Position numbers and translations under genes: made by a program. From an uncultured delta proteobacterium (GTDB lineage: Bacteria > Myxococcota_A > Polyangia > Polyangiales > Polyangiaceae), in NCBI GenBank assembly GCA_903892415.1, contig CAITIQ010000523.1:50212-114211 (forward strand): DNA of 64,000 bases. Reading direction: 5' to 3'. The notes beneath the pieces were generated by a model. That model was not told where the DNA came from. It did not search any database and worked only from the letters and a program-made list of their open reading frames with translations. Position 1 is the stretch's first letter; the number at the start of each line of letters is the position of its first letter. Positions 17,560-25,757 of this stretch are shown here, piece by piece.

Positions 17560-18123
17560 ATGGACACAAGCGAAATCCGCAAGGGCGTTAAGTTGATGAT
17601 CGACGGGAAGCCGTATTCCGTCGTTGATTTCCAGTTCGTCAAGCCAGGCAAGGGCCAAGCGTTCACACGCGTCAAGGTCAAGAGCATGGTGGACGGCTCG
17701 GTTCTAGAACGGACCTACAAGTCCGGGGAGAAGCTCGAAAAGGCGGATATCGAAGAGCGTCAGCTCCAGTACATCTACCAAGACGGCGAGAACTACGTGT
17801 TCATGCACGAGTCCTCTGGGGAACAGGTGATGGTGCCTGGGGACAAGATGGAGGAGGAGGCGCAGTGGCTCAGCGACGGCATGACGATCGACGTCACGCT
17901 TTGGAACGGCCAGCCGATCGGCGTCACGCTCCCTGCTTCTGTCACGCTGCAGATCACCTCGAGTGAGCCTGGCATCAAGGGCGATACCGCCAGCGGTGCA
18001 ACCAAGCCCGCTACACTCTCGACAGGTGCGACCGTGAACGTCCCTCTCTTTGTCAGCGAGGGGGAGTGGGTTCGCGTTGATACCCGCGAAGGCAAGTACA
18101 TCGAGCGAGTGAACAAGCGCTAA
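17560..18123 (+). CDS. efp: Translation elongation factor P
   Basis: EF-P binds between the P and E sites of the ribosome and rescues stalling at polyproline stretches. The 187 residues match the family. The N-terminal KOW-like domain carries the modified-loop motif VKPGKGQAF, with Lys31 as the residue that gets beta-lysine or similar modification. The two OB-fold domains follow, and the C-terminus (GATVNVPLFVSEGEW then VDTREGKYIERV) is the family signature. No epmA/epmB modification genes are nearby. Several proteins here, such as the large kinase and GspN, are Pro-rich and would be natural EF-P clients. The start is supported by a homologous start (MDTSEIRKGVKL). Confidence 0.97.
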   Translation: MDTSEIRKGVKLMIDGKPYSVVDFQFVKPGKGQAFTRVKVKSMVDGSVLERTYKSGEKLEKADIEERQLQYIYQDGENYVFMHESSGEQVMVPGDKMEEEAQWLSDGMTIDVTLWNGQPIGVTLPASVTLQITSSEPGIKGDTASGATKPATLSTGATVNVPLFVSEGEWVRVDTREGKYIERVNKR

Positions 18124-18149
18124 CGAGCGCGTTCAGCGAGATGCTTAGC

Positions 18150-18176
18150 CGATGGCTCGCCGATTGCGGGCCATCG
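18150..18176 (+). terminator. Possible intrinsic terminator after efp
   Basis: CGATGGC and GCCATCG form a 7-bp stem with a 13-base loop, 26 bases after the efp stop, followed by a weak T-rich stretch (gcgctttctt). It lies in the convergent gap before the large lipoprotein gene and could terminate efp. The stem is short and the T-run interrupted, so confidence is low. Confidence 0.3.
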
Positions 18177-18191
18177 CGCTTTCTTGCGCTG

Positions 18192-20048
18192 TTAGCGTGG
18201 GGCGCCGCTCTTGGCGGATGGTGCTTTGGGTGGGGGTGTTTTGTGTGTGACCTTGCTCGCGTCGCGAGATAGCACCACCAACCGGGTATCGCGGATGCAT
18301 GCGACTGCGCTCCCATCGGTGGACGCTTTGCACGAGTGTAGGCCATCCATGTCCTTTCCCAGCCAGCGCTCGCGCGCTGAGCCGCGTCCAACAATCACTG
18401 AGCGCAGCAGCGGTACTGCCCACACCTCAGCCGCATTGGCGGGTGAAAAGGGCACGGCAGTAGTTGTCACGCCGCTGTCGCCGTAGGTCAGTTCGACCGC
18501 CTCGCCATCGACGGTGATCACGGCTTTGGGTTCAGCGAGCGAGACGAGCGAGAGCGCGGGGAACGAGCTGGGGCAGCTGTCCTTGCGGATCGCCCAAGGG
18601 ATTCCGGTTCCCATCAACTCGATCTCTGTTTGCTGAAGGGCGCCGCGCGCGGTCGTCGATAGTTGGGTCTTGGGGGGAGCGCAGCTTCGGCTGACGCCCT
18701 CCAGGGTCACGGTGCTGTCACCGCTTCCGAAGGTAGCCGGGGAAGGTGGGTCGTCGAAGGCAGCTGCGCTATCGGTGTTGCCCGCGAGATCGACGGTTGC
18801 CCATCCGGTTGAGGTGCGAGCTGATAGCTTCCCGTCCGCATCGAAGCGCAGCTCTGCGCTTGGCCATTTGGAGATCGCCGGGACCTCCAGTGTTTTGGCC
18901 GTGGCCGGAACCTTGGTTAGCTTCTTTGCGAACAGCTGTTCGATTTGCGCTACGCGCCCGTACTCGAACTTCAGCGAGCCCGCGAGTTCGGATGCGGCGA
19001 CCGTTCGAAGCAACTCGGCCTTATGATCGTAGCTGATCGCCATCGCGTGAAGGGCATCACCGAACACCCGCGACTCCTTGCATTTGGGTACGCCGGCCGA
19101 GGTGGTGACCCGGCTTTTGCCGGCGTCACCACAAAACGAAGCGGCGAACCTGAGCGTTGCGCGGGCGCTTTCGATGGCGGTCTCCTTCTTCGCCACGGCG
19201 TGACTCAACAGGGCTTTCCCATGTTTCCCGAGCGAGGCCTCAGGCTCGGCCGGATCGGCGGCGAAGCCGGTTGGCCGATCCAAGTACAGAAGGTCCGCAA
19301 CTGGGCTCAGCACTTGGGGGCCGTCTCGCAGCGATGCGCTAAGGATCAGGTCGGCAGTGCCGTCGGCGTCGCGATCGCTCGTCGATGCGGAAAGTCGCAT
19401 CGGGCTCGCGGCCTCGGCCTCGAGTCGAACTGCGACCTCACCCGTTGCGGTGCCTCCCGCTCCGGCGACAGACTCGTTGCGAACCACTACCAGCGTTTGC
19501 CTTACTGGGCTATCGCCGCAGGTAAAGTCTAGCGAAAGCGAGAAAACCTTGTCTCCAACCTGATTGAGTGTCGTGCGGTGCGCGCAATGCTCGATGTCGG
19601 AGGTTGCCGGCAGCCGAAACAAGCTCGTCTCCTGGCCATCCGGGGTGAGCAGCACCAGCTCGCCTGCGGCCGAAGTTGGTTTTTCGATCCATGCAAGCAG
19701 TCGCTCATCGGCGGGTGCGAGCAACATCCCAAAGCGAAAGATGCGGCCTGCACGGCTGCTGAACGAATGATCGCCAAGGCTGAGTTTGCGCGGATCTCCG
19801 GTTGGGGTGGAGGCCTCCACCTTGGCGAAACTGGGTGCGGTTGACGCGCTGGCCGGCGTTGCGGGCGTTGTCTCAACGCTCGTTGAAGCGCTGGCCGACA
19901 TTGAAAACGGAACGAAGGGTTTGTCCCGCTTGCAGCCATCGCAACCACTCAGCAAAACTGCAGCGGTCAGCCAGCGACAGGCTAGGCTCAGCCAAAGCTC
20001 AGGCTGGTGGATCCTGGCCGGTAGACTCGTGTGGCGACAAAGCTTCAA
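18192..20048 (-). CDS. Large lipoprotein, unknown
   Basis: This is a 618-residue exported lipoprotein with an N-terminal basic stretch, a hydrophobic helix and lipobox LLSGC (Cys36) followed by DGCKRDK. After a Ser/Thr/Ala-rich linker comes a long beta-rich domain. One segment, DRDADGTADLILSASL, looks like the calcium-binding strand of FG-GAP/VCBS repeats, and another stretch (YGDSGVTTTAVPFSPANAAEVW) repeats similar turns. The whole may be a repeat-based propeller-like surface protein, but no named family is certain. The only bacterial-type start before the lipobox is a TTG at 20048, which shares its last base pair with the ATG of the divergent DUF5522 gene. Confidence 0.65.
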   Translation of the reverse strand: MKLCRHTSLPARIHQPELWLSLACRWLTAAVLLSGCDGCKRDKPFVPFSMSASASTSVETTPATPASASTAPSFAKVEASTPTGDPRKLSLGDHSFSSRAGRIFRFGMLLAPADERLLAWIEKPTSAAGELVLLTPDGQETSLFRLPATSDIEHCAHRTTLNQVGDKVFSLSLDFTCGDSPVRQTLVVVRNESVAGAGGTATGEVAVRLEAEAASPMRLSASTSDRDADGTADLILSASLRDGPQVLSPVADLLYLDRPTGFAADPAEPEASLGKHGKALLSHAVAKKETAIESARATLRFAASFCGDAGKSRVTTSAGVPKCKESRVFGDALHAMAISYDHKAELLRTVAASELAGSLKFEYGRVAQIEQLFAKKLTKVPATAKTLEVPAISKWPSAELRFDADGKLSARTSTGWATVDLAGNTDSAAAFDDPPSPATFGSGDSTVTLEGVSRSCAPPKTQLSTTARGALQQTEIELMGTGIPWAIRKDSCPSSFPALSLVSLAEPKAVITVDGEAVELTYGDSGVTTTAVPFSPANAAEVWAVPLLRSVIVGRGSARERWLGKDMDGLHSCKASTDGSAVACIRDTRLVVLSRDASKVTHKTPPPKAPSAKSGAPR

Positions 20049-20224
20049 TGAAGACCCCGCTAATAGAAGGCACGGACTACTACATCGAGGATGGTAAGTA
20101 CGTTTTCACCGAGGCGTACCATCTGAAACGGGGATCGTGTTGCAACTCCGGCTGCCGTCATTGCCCCTACGAGCCCAAGGGTGGCTCGAATGGAGGTCTT
20201 TCCCCGAGCAAGGCAGACGAGTAA
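20048..20224 (+). CDS. Cys-rich small protein, DUF5522 type
   Basis: This is a 58-residue cytoplasmic protein with the pattern YYIEDGKYVFTEAYHLKRGS and then CCNSGCRHCPY. This matches a short conserved domain of unknown function in which the Cys cluster probably binds a metal. It is too short to have other features. It stands at the head of an operon with a TPR protein, prmA, rsmE and a kinase (next start 10 bases on). Role is unknown, perhaps linked to translation because of these neighbours. The start codon shares one base with the divergent lipoprotein start. Confidence 0.8.
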   Translation: MKTPLIEGTDYYIEDGKYVFTEAYHLKRGSCCNSGCRHCPYEPKGGSNGGLSPSKADE

Positions 20225-20234
20225 CCTTTCCGCG

Positions 20235-21173
20235 ATGAAGCATTGGTTGAGCGGTGAGCGGCTTAGGCGTGGCGTTGTGGGCCTCTCGGTGCTCTCGCTC
20301 GCATTCGCCGTAGTCACCCCCGCTGAAGCGAAGACGCGCTGGAAGCAACCTCGAAAGATGGCACAATCCGCCGCGCCGAAGCGAGCCACGGTTGGATCTC
20401 TGATCACCAAGGCGAGCGACCTCTTCGATGATCAGCGCTACGAAGAGTCGATTCAAACGCTCTCCGGCATCGTCGTCCGCGGGGATTCAACACCTGCGGA
20501 GAAGATCTCCGCGTATCGACTGCTGGCGATGAATCACATCGCTTTGTCGCGAGCTGAAGAGGCGGATGCGGCTGTGCGCGCCCTCTACGCAATCGATGAG
20601 ACCTTTGAGCTACTCGCCAACGAATCGCCCAAGTTTCGCGAGTTCTTCCAAAAGTCGAAGGCTGCCTGGGAAGCAGAGGGCAAGCCCGGCAAAAAGGTTG
20701 AAGGTGGAGGGGACCCTGAGGCGAAGGCGGTGGTGATCAAACACGCGTCACCTGCCCAAGTAGAAGCAGGGGCAGCCGTCCCGATTGAGGGAACGATCGA
20801 AGATCCCGACGTGCGGGTGGAGACCGTGGACCTCTATTTCCGCTCGGCAAAAGGGGGCAAGTTCAGCGAGCAGTCCTTGGCCTACTCGATGGGCGCTTTT
20901 CGTGGGCAGATCCCAGCTGAGCTCGTCATGCCTCCACTCGTCGAGTATTACGTGCTTGCGAAGGACAAGGCGGGACTGCCGCTCTCGTCTCGCGGAGATG
21001 CGGAGGTTCCGCTGCGCATCGTAGTACCGGAAGAGAGTTCGAGCGTTGTCGAGAGCCCTTGGTTTTGGATTCCGATCGGCGTCACTGTGGTTGGTGGCGC
21101 CGTATTGACAGCGGTGCTCGCCACCCAGCTTGGTGGCAGTGAATCTACGGTCCGGATCAGCGTGAAAGAATGA
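20235..21173 (+). CDS. Exported TPR-like protein with C-terminal membrane anchor
   Basis: This is a 312-residue protein. The N-terminus MKHWLSGERLRRGVVGLSVL then SLAFAVVTPAEAK is a signal peptide with an AxA-type cut at AEA. Residues 35-150 contain TPR-type helices (ASDLFDDQRYEESIQTLSGI). A beta-rich domain follows (about 180-280), and a final hydrophobic helix near residues 283-306 (WFWIPIGVTVVGGAVLTAVL) anchors it to a membrane. The start ATG is followed at once by the signal peptide; the longer frame upstream has no such feature. It is in operon with prmA (4-base overlap). Confidence 0.7.
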   Translation: MKHWLSGERLRRGVVGLSVLSLAFAVVTPAEAKTRWKQPRKMAQSAAPKRATVGSLITKASDLFDDQRYEESIQTLSGIVVRGDSTPAEKISAYRLLAMNHIALSRAEEADAAVRALYAIDETFELLANESPKFREFFQKSKAAWEAEGKPGKKVEGGGDPEAKAVVIKHASPAQVEAGAAVPIEGTIEDPDVRVETVDLYFRSAKGGKFSEQSLAYSMGAFRGQIPAELVMPPLVEYYVLAKDKAGLPLSSRGDAEVPLRIVVPEESSSVVESPWFWIPIGVTVVGGAVLTAVLATQLGGSESTVRISVKE

Positions 21174-22093
21174 CACAGAAGCCGCGTTTCCCCTTCCTTC
21201 ATCTCGTCACTTCAGAGCCTCATGCAGACGTGCTGTCGGGAGCGCTTTTTGAGCTGGGCGCTACCGGGGTCGAGGAGAGGGACCAGTCGACCTATGTGAA
21301 AGGCCCCGGCGATGGGAGGGTGCTGCTGGTAGCAAGTTTCGACTTACACTCGGATGCTGAAGCCGCCCGAGATGAACTTCTGGCCCTCGATGGTGGGATG
21401 GTCGAGGCCGCGACGATCGAGGAGATCATCGGCGATGAGTGGCGTGATGAGTGGAAGAAGTACTACGAGCCATTCGCGTTGACCCCCTCGCTGGTCGTGC
21501 GTCCGCCCTGGGCGGAGTACGCAGCGCGCAATGAGGAAAAGGTGCTTGTGCTCGAGCCGGGGCGAGCCTTCGGTACCGGCTTGCACGCCACGACGTCGCT
21601 CGTGGCTCGAACCTTGGACCGCTACAAGGACTCGCTGCAAGGCGCTGTTGTGCTCGATGTTGGATGTGGCAGCGGTATTTTGAGCTTCGTCGCGCTGATG
21701 TTGGGAGCAGAGCGAGTTGTCGCCCTCGACAACGATGCGGAGGTACTCGACACGGTTTTGGAGAATGCCGATCGCAACGATCTGCGTGGACGGATGCAGG
21801 CGTTTGCGGGGGTGGTCGATGACGTTGAAGGGACCTTCCCTTGGGTGTTGGCCAATATTGAGTCGCGTATCTTGGACCCGATTGCCGAGGCGCTCGTTGC
21901 CCGCCTCGCGCCAGGAGGAAGGCTGGTCCTTTCTGGGATTTTGCTGGCAGAAGAAGCGGAAATGGTGAAGCGCTTCACCAACCTTTCGCGTCCTCTTGCC
22001 GTGATTGACGTTACGCGCACCGAAACGGGTGGAGACCGAGCCTTCGATCGCGACGGCTGGGTGTCGCTCGTGCTTTCGGACCCGGCGCAGTGA
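21170..22093 (+). CDS. prmA: Ribosomal protein L11 methyltransferase
   Basis: PrmA trimethylates the N-terminus and lysines of ribosomal protein L11 using S-adenosylmethionine. The 307 residues include an N-terminal L11-binding part with the motif DEWRDEWKKYYEPF, the family segment EPGRAFGTGLHATT, SAM-binding motif I VLDVGCGSGILS, and a downstream DNDAEVLDTVLENA acid loop. ATGA overlap with the TPR gene before it and with rsmE after it shows a tightly coupled operon, an arrangement commonly seen for prmA and rsmE. Confidence 0.95.
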   Translation: MTQKPRFPFLHLVTSEPHADVLSGALFELGATGVEERDQSTYVKGPGDGRVLLVASFDLHSDAEAARDELLALDGGMVEAATIEEIIGDEWRDEWKKYYEPFALTPSLVVRPPWAEYAARNEEKVLVLEPGRAFGTGLHATTSLVARTLDRYKDSLQGAVVLDVGCGSGILSFVALMLGAERVVALDNDAEVLDTVLENADRNDLRGRMQAFAGVVDDVEGTFPWVLANIESRILDPIAEALVARLAPGGRLVLSGILLAEEAEMVKRFTNLSRPLAVIDVTRTETGGDRAFDRDGWVSLVLSDPAQ

Positions 22094-22839
22094 ATCTCCT
22101 GCGAGTGCCCGTTGAGGGCCTCGTGTCCGGCCGCTTGCGGCTCGATCTGCGCACTTCGAAGTATGTCGCCCGCGTTCGACGACTCAGCGTGGGTAGCCAG
22201 CTGCGTTTGTTTGCCCCGACGGCGCGTTGTGAGGCGGACGCGCAGATCACGGTCATCGATGAGCGTGGGGTAGAGGTTCTCGTGGGGCCGCTATGCGTCG
22301 TTGAAGCCGGGGGGATCGACGTTCGACTAATCCAGTGCGTTGGCAAGGGCGCCAAACTCGATGCCGTCGTTCGTGACGCAACTGAACTGGGGGTGCGGGC
22401 TATTCAGCCAGCAACCTCTGAGCGCACGGTCGTCGAGCGCAGTAGCGACGCGGTTCAACAGCGCCTGTCGCGAGTTGCCGTGGAGGCCGCGCGCCAGTCT
22501 GGGCGCAGCGACGTGCCGGAGATTTCGGCCGCCTGTGACTTTGATCGCGCCTTGCGGGAAAATCGCCGTGAGACTGGACTCATCCTTCATCCACGAGCTG
22601 TGCGCAGTCTCGCCGAAGTCGTGATCGCGGCGGTCGGGCATGGTACTAGCTTTGACCTCGTCATCGGCCCAGAAGGCGGCTTTTCCGATGAAGAGTTGGC
22701 TGCTGCCAGCGCGCTTGGCTACACGGCTGTCCGTCTCGGCAGAACGACGCTGCGCACTGAAACGGCGGCAACCGCCGCCCTTGGTGCGCTCATCGCGCTC
22801 TGCGACCAAGTTTCTTGTGATAGCCTCCCCGAACAATGA
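22090..22839 (+). CDS. rsmE: 16S rRNA (uracil-1498-N3) methyltransferase
   Basis: RsmE, a SPOUT-fold methyltransferase, methylates U1498 of 16S rRNA. The 249 residues include the family motifs KGAKLDAVVRDATELGV, GPEGGFSDEE and LRTETAATAAL (the last part forms the knotted SAM site). The N-terminal PUA-like beta domain comes first. The start is GTG, overlapping prmA by four bases, and the stop overlaps the kinase start by four. Confidence 0.95.
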   Translation: MNLLRVPVEGLVSGRLRLDLRTSKYVARVRRLSVGSQLRLFAPTARCEADAQITVIDERGVEVLVGPLCVVEAGGIDVRLIQCVGKGAKLDAVVRDATELGVRAIQPATSERTVVERSSDAVQQRLSRVAVEAARQSGRSDVPEISAACDFDRALRENRRETGLILHPRAVRSLAEVVIAAVGHGTSFDLVIGPEGGFSDEELAAASALGYTAVRLGRTTLRTETAATAALGALIALCDQVSCDSLPEQ

Positions 22840-25265
22840 CTGCTCCGGAGCAGCTGATTGGTGACGCTCCGTACGTGGGGAGGAGGATTGGTCACTACCT
22901 GATCCTCGACGAGATCGCCTCCGGTGGAATGGCGACGGTTCACCTTGCTCATGACTTGGATGGAGCAAGCTCGACGGGTGAAACGAAGTTTTTTGCGGCC
23001 AAGTGCATGCACGCGCACTACGCCCGCGACCCGGACTTCGTTTCGATGTTCACCGACGAGGCGACGCTCTGCACACTCATTCGCCACGAAAACGTGGTGG
23101 CCACGATCGACGTCACTCAAGGGACCGAAGAGCTCTTGCTGGTGCTCGAGCTGGTCGAAGGTGAAAGTCTATCGAAGCTGCTCAAGTCGGTACACCAACG
23201 CAAGGATCGGGTACCGCAGCCGATCGTCTCCGCGATCGTGCGGGACATGCTTCGTGGCCTTCATGCTGCGCACGAGGCAACGACGCCGGAGGGCGAGCCG
23301 CTGCTGATCGTCCATCGCGACGTATCACCGCACAACGTGTTGGTCGGCACCGACGGCATGGCCCGCGTGCTCGATTTCGGTGTGGCAAAAGCTCGTGGAC
23401 GCGTTCAGCAAACCCAGAAAGGGCAGCTGAAGGGAAAGCTCGCTTACATGTCGCCTGAACAAGCTCGCGGCCGCATGGTGGACCGGCGAAGCGATGTGTT
23501 CAGCGCAGGCATCGTTCTTTGGGAGCTTCTAACTGGTCAGCGGTTGCTCGACGGCGATAACGAGGCAGCCCTGCTCGTTGCGTTGTTGTCGGAGAAGCCA
23601 GCGGCGCCAGGCAGCAAAGACCCAGCGCTAGCGCAGTTCGACGCGCTAGTTCAAAAGGCTCTAGAGGTTGACCCGGTCGAGCGATACTCTAGCGCTTTGG
23701 AGATGGCCGCCGCTGTTGAGCGCGCGATTGCACCTGCGTCGCGGGTGCAGGTTGCTGAGTGGGTCAAGGTTGAGGCGAAAGCGTCGCTAGAGCGTCGCAA
23801 GCAGATGATGCAGAGCGCTTCATTGCGTGTGCGCAGCTTGCTCGCCGGTTCCAGCTCCACTTCAGGCGAGACCGCTCAGCCTCCCTCTGGCACGGTGGCG
23901 AAGGACGAGCCGGTGGCCGTGATTGACCTTGGTTGGTCTCTGCCACCTCCCGCTCAGATTCCATCCAGCCCAGCCCCTCCAGTCCCATCGCGGTCCACAA
24001 CTCCCGGAGAGTCTGCGACACCGCGGCCCCCCGTTTCATTGGCACTCAAGCCGCTGACGGAGGGCCTGCCAGTTCCTACAGGCACCGGCGCACTTCGAAC
24101 CGTTCCGCTTGCGGCGGTGGCACCCGCAGCCAAGGCGCTGTCCCCGCGAGCCACGTTGCCCATCAGCGGAGCCGCCCCTCCACGAGCGCCTACATTCGGG
24201 ACACCCAATGGCGCTCCTCGACCTCGCGTCGAGCCCCGGATTGCGGACCCGCGCATCGCGGACAAGCGGTCTGCTGCGGGCGTTGGTGCCCGCGGAAATG
24301 CCGCGAGTGCACCTCAAGCGCCGCGTGCTGAGGACCAAAACGAGCTGTGGGACGCAGGCACAACCACCGATGACGGGAATGCCGAGAGCGGCGCGCTTTT
24401 GGAGCGGCCGTCTCCAACCTTTGGCTCACTACAACCCGCGCCGACGCAGGTGCTTTCTGTTGTTGAGCAACCGCCGAGTTCACTGAGTGAGGCCGAGTCG
24501 CTGCGGGATGCAACCCTACCGCTCTATCAACCGCCAGCGGCGTTTTTAGAAGCTGCCGGTATTCAGCTGCCTTCAGCCGCCCCCAGCGGGGTCGGAGCGC
24601 CCTCGGGCGAATGGCCCAGGGCCACTGCCCGGTCGATTCCGGATATCGTCGTTCCGAGTTCTGTGGGCTCAAACCCCAGCGTTGCAAGCGGCGGGCATGG
24701 AATCGCGGCGATGCCCCGCGTCCCTTTGGGGTCGATTCCAGGTCCACTTCCGCAGCCCACGGCACCGCTGCGACCACGCGAAGGTGCTGAGGGCGTCTCT
24801 TCCTCCGTCAGCTCCGTCAATCTGACGACACAAGATATCCCACCTCCTTTGCCCGATGCGGCGATCAAGCGTTTGAAGCTGGTCGCGGTCATCAGCGGTA
24901 CGGTCGCGGCGCTAGCCTGCATCTCGCTCCTGGTGATTCTTAGCCGCAAGCCCTGGGTAGCGCCCGCTAGCAGCAAGTCCGCGGGTTCACCGAGCTCGGC
25001 GCAGGTTGCTCCTCCCACCAATCTCCCTCCCACCGCGCTCACCTCCCAAGCGCCTTCCGAGCCACCGCACTCCGCCCCCGTCGTAACGAGCGAACCGGCA
25101 AGTTCCGGCGTGTCGTCCTCCGAGCCTCTTCCGGTGCCCTCTGCCTCGGCACCGCCAACGGTTTCTGCCGAAATGCCCTCGGCCACGGCGACCCCAAGTC
25201 CGCCCGTCTACAAACCAAACGGATTTTTGGGGCGACCACCGTCGCCAAAGCCAAAAAAACGGTAA
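22836..25265 (+). CDS. Pkn-type Ser/Thr protein kinase with Pro-rich linker and membrane helix
   Basis: This is an 809-residue kinase. The kinase domain (about 16-290) has glycine loop EIASGGMATVH, an AAKCM Lys, HRDVSPHNVLV (Ser in place of the usual Lys after HRD, typical of myxobacterial kinases), DFGVAKARG and LAYMSPEQARG. A long Pro/Ala/Ser linker (about 345-665) leads to one membrane helix at about 674-694 (VAVISGTVAALACISLLVIL). The C-terminal extracytoplasmic tail is also Pro/Ser-rich. It is coupled to rsmE by a 4-base overlap. Substrates are unknown. Confidence 0.9.
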   Translation: MTAPEQLIGDAPYVGRRIGHYLILDEIASGGMATVHLAHDLDGASSTGETKFFAAKCMHAHYARDPDFVSMFTDEATLCTLIRHENVVATIDVTQGTEELLLVLELVEGESLSKLLKSVHQRKDRVPQPIVSAIVRDMLRGLHAAHEATTPEGEPLLIVHRDVSPHNVLVGTDGMARVLDFGVAKARGRVQQTQKGQLKGKLAYMSPEQARGRMVDRRSDVFSAGIVLWELLTGQRLLDGDNEAALLVALLSEKPAAPGSKDPALAQFDALVQKALEVDPVERYSSALEMAAAVERAIAPASRVQVAEWVKVEAKASLERRKQMMQSASLRVRSLLAGSSSTSGETAQPPSGTVAKDEPVAVIDLGWSLPPPAQIPSSPAPPVPSRSTTPGESATPRPPVSLALKPLTEGLPVPTGTGALRTVPLAAVAPAAKALSPRATLPISGAAPPRAPTFGTPNGAPRPRVEPRIADPRIADKRSAAGVGARGNAASAPQAPRAEDQNELWDAGTTTDDGNAESGALLERPSPTFGSLQPAPTQVLSVVEQPPSSLSEAESLRDATLPLYQPPAAFLEAAGIQLPSAAPSGVGAPSGEWPRATARSIPDIVVPSSVGSNPSVASGGHGIAAMPRVPLGSIPGPLPQPTAPLRPREGAEGVSSSVSSVNLTTQDIPPPLPDAAIKRLKLVAVISGTVAALACISLLVILSRKPWVAPASSKSAGSPSSAQVAPPTNLPPTALTSQAPSEPPHSAPVVTSEPASSGVSSSEPLPVPSASAPPTVSAEMPSATATPSPPVYKPNGFLGRPPSPKPKKR

Positions 25266-25415
25266 GTGGCCAGCCCAAACAGGTTGCCAATCTGTCCCAA
25301 GCGCCGAGAGCGGTCTTCGCTCGATTGCCAGGATGTCTGGATCGTCGCGCCAACGCCGCGCTAGTGACTGAAAATAGCATCAATTAGCGGGCTTTTCGGG
25401 CGGACCTACGGTGGC

Positions 25416-25757
25416 ATGCGGCCTGCTTTACCCTCCGCCGTGACACCACTTTCCAAAGTCGACAGATTCGAGCGAGCGCCGCTGGGCACACGAATCCTCC
25501 TTGTGGCAGCTAGCCTGTTGCTAGCCTTCTCCGTCGTCGTGTCGGGTCTCGCCTTCCTGGCAATAACTGTAACGAAGTCCGTTTTTCCGCAGGAAAGGCA
25601 ACACAGCTCTGCGGACCCGGAAGAAGTCGCAGAGGGGGTCGCATCCCCCTCGCCGGTCGCAGCCCGTTCGGCTACGAGGGCAACTGCAGGTAAGTCCAGG
25701 ACGGCCGCTAGTCGGCCGGCCAAGGAAGCCCGATCCAAGGGAGAGAGTTTGGAATGA
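25416..25757 (+). CDS. Small single-helix membrane protein heading the T2SS operon
   Basis: This is a 113-residue protein with one hydrophobic segment (about 26-52; ILLVAASLLLAFSVVVSGL) and a long Ala/Glu/Arg/Ser-rich C-terminal tail. It overlaps the gspD start by four bases, so it is translated with the secretin. Its position, just before gspD, is where gspC lies in many T2SS operons, and it has the GspC-like N-terminal anchor, but the HR and PDZ domains are absent. It could be a reduced or replaced GspC, or an unrelated accessory anchor. ATG 25416 is used; a GTG at 25440 would also work. Confidence 0.55.
   Translation: MRPALPSAVTPLSKVDRFERAPLGTRILLVAASLLLAFSVVVSGLAFLAITVTKSVFPQERQHSSADPEEVAEGVASPSPVAARSATRATAGKSRTAASRPAKEARSKGESLE

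Noticed and set aside
18945..19532. Plus-strand frame of 195 residues inside the large lipoprotein gene
   Set aside because: The minus-strand gene has a signal peptide, lipobox and ordered domains; the plus frame lacks any.
24190..25186. Long minus-strand frames of 195 and 207 residues opposite the Pro-rich linker of the kinase
   Set aside because: They arise from Pro/Ala/Ser codons read backwards, and have no domains, start sites or neighbours.
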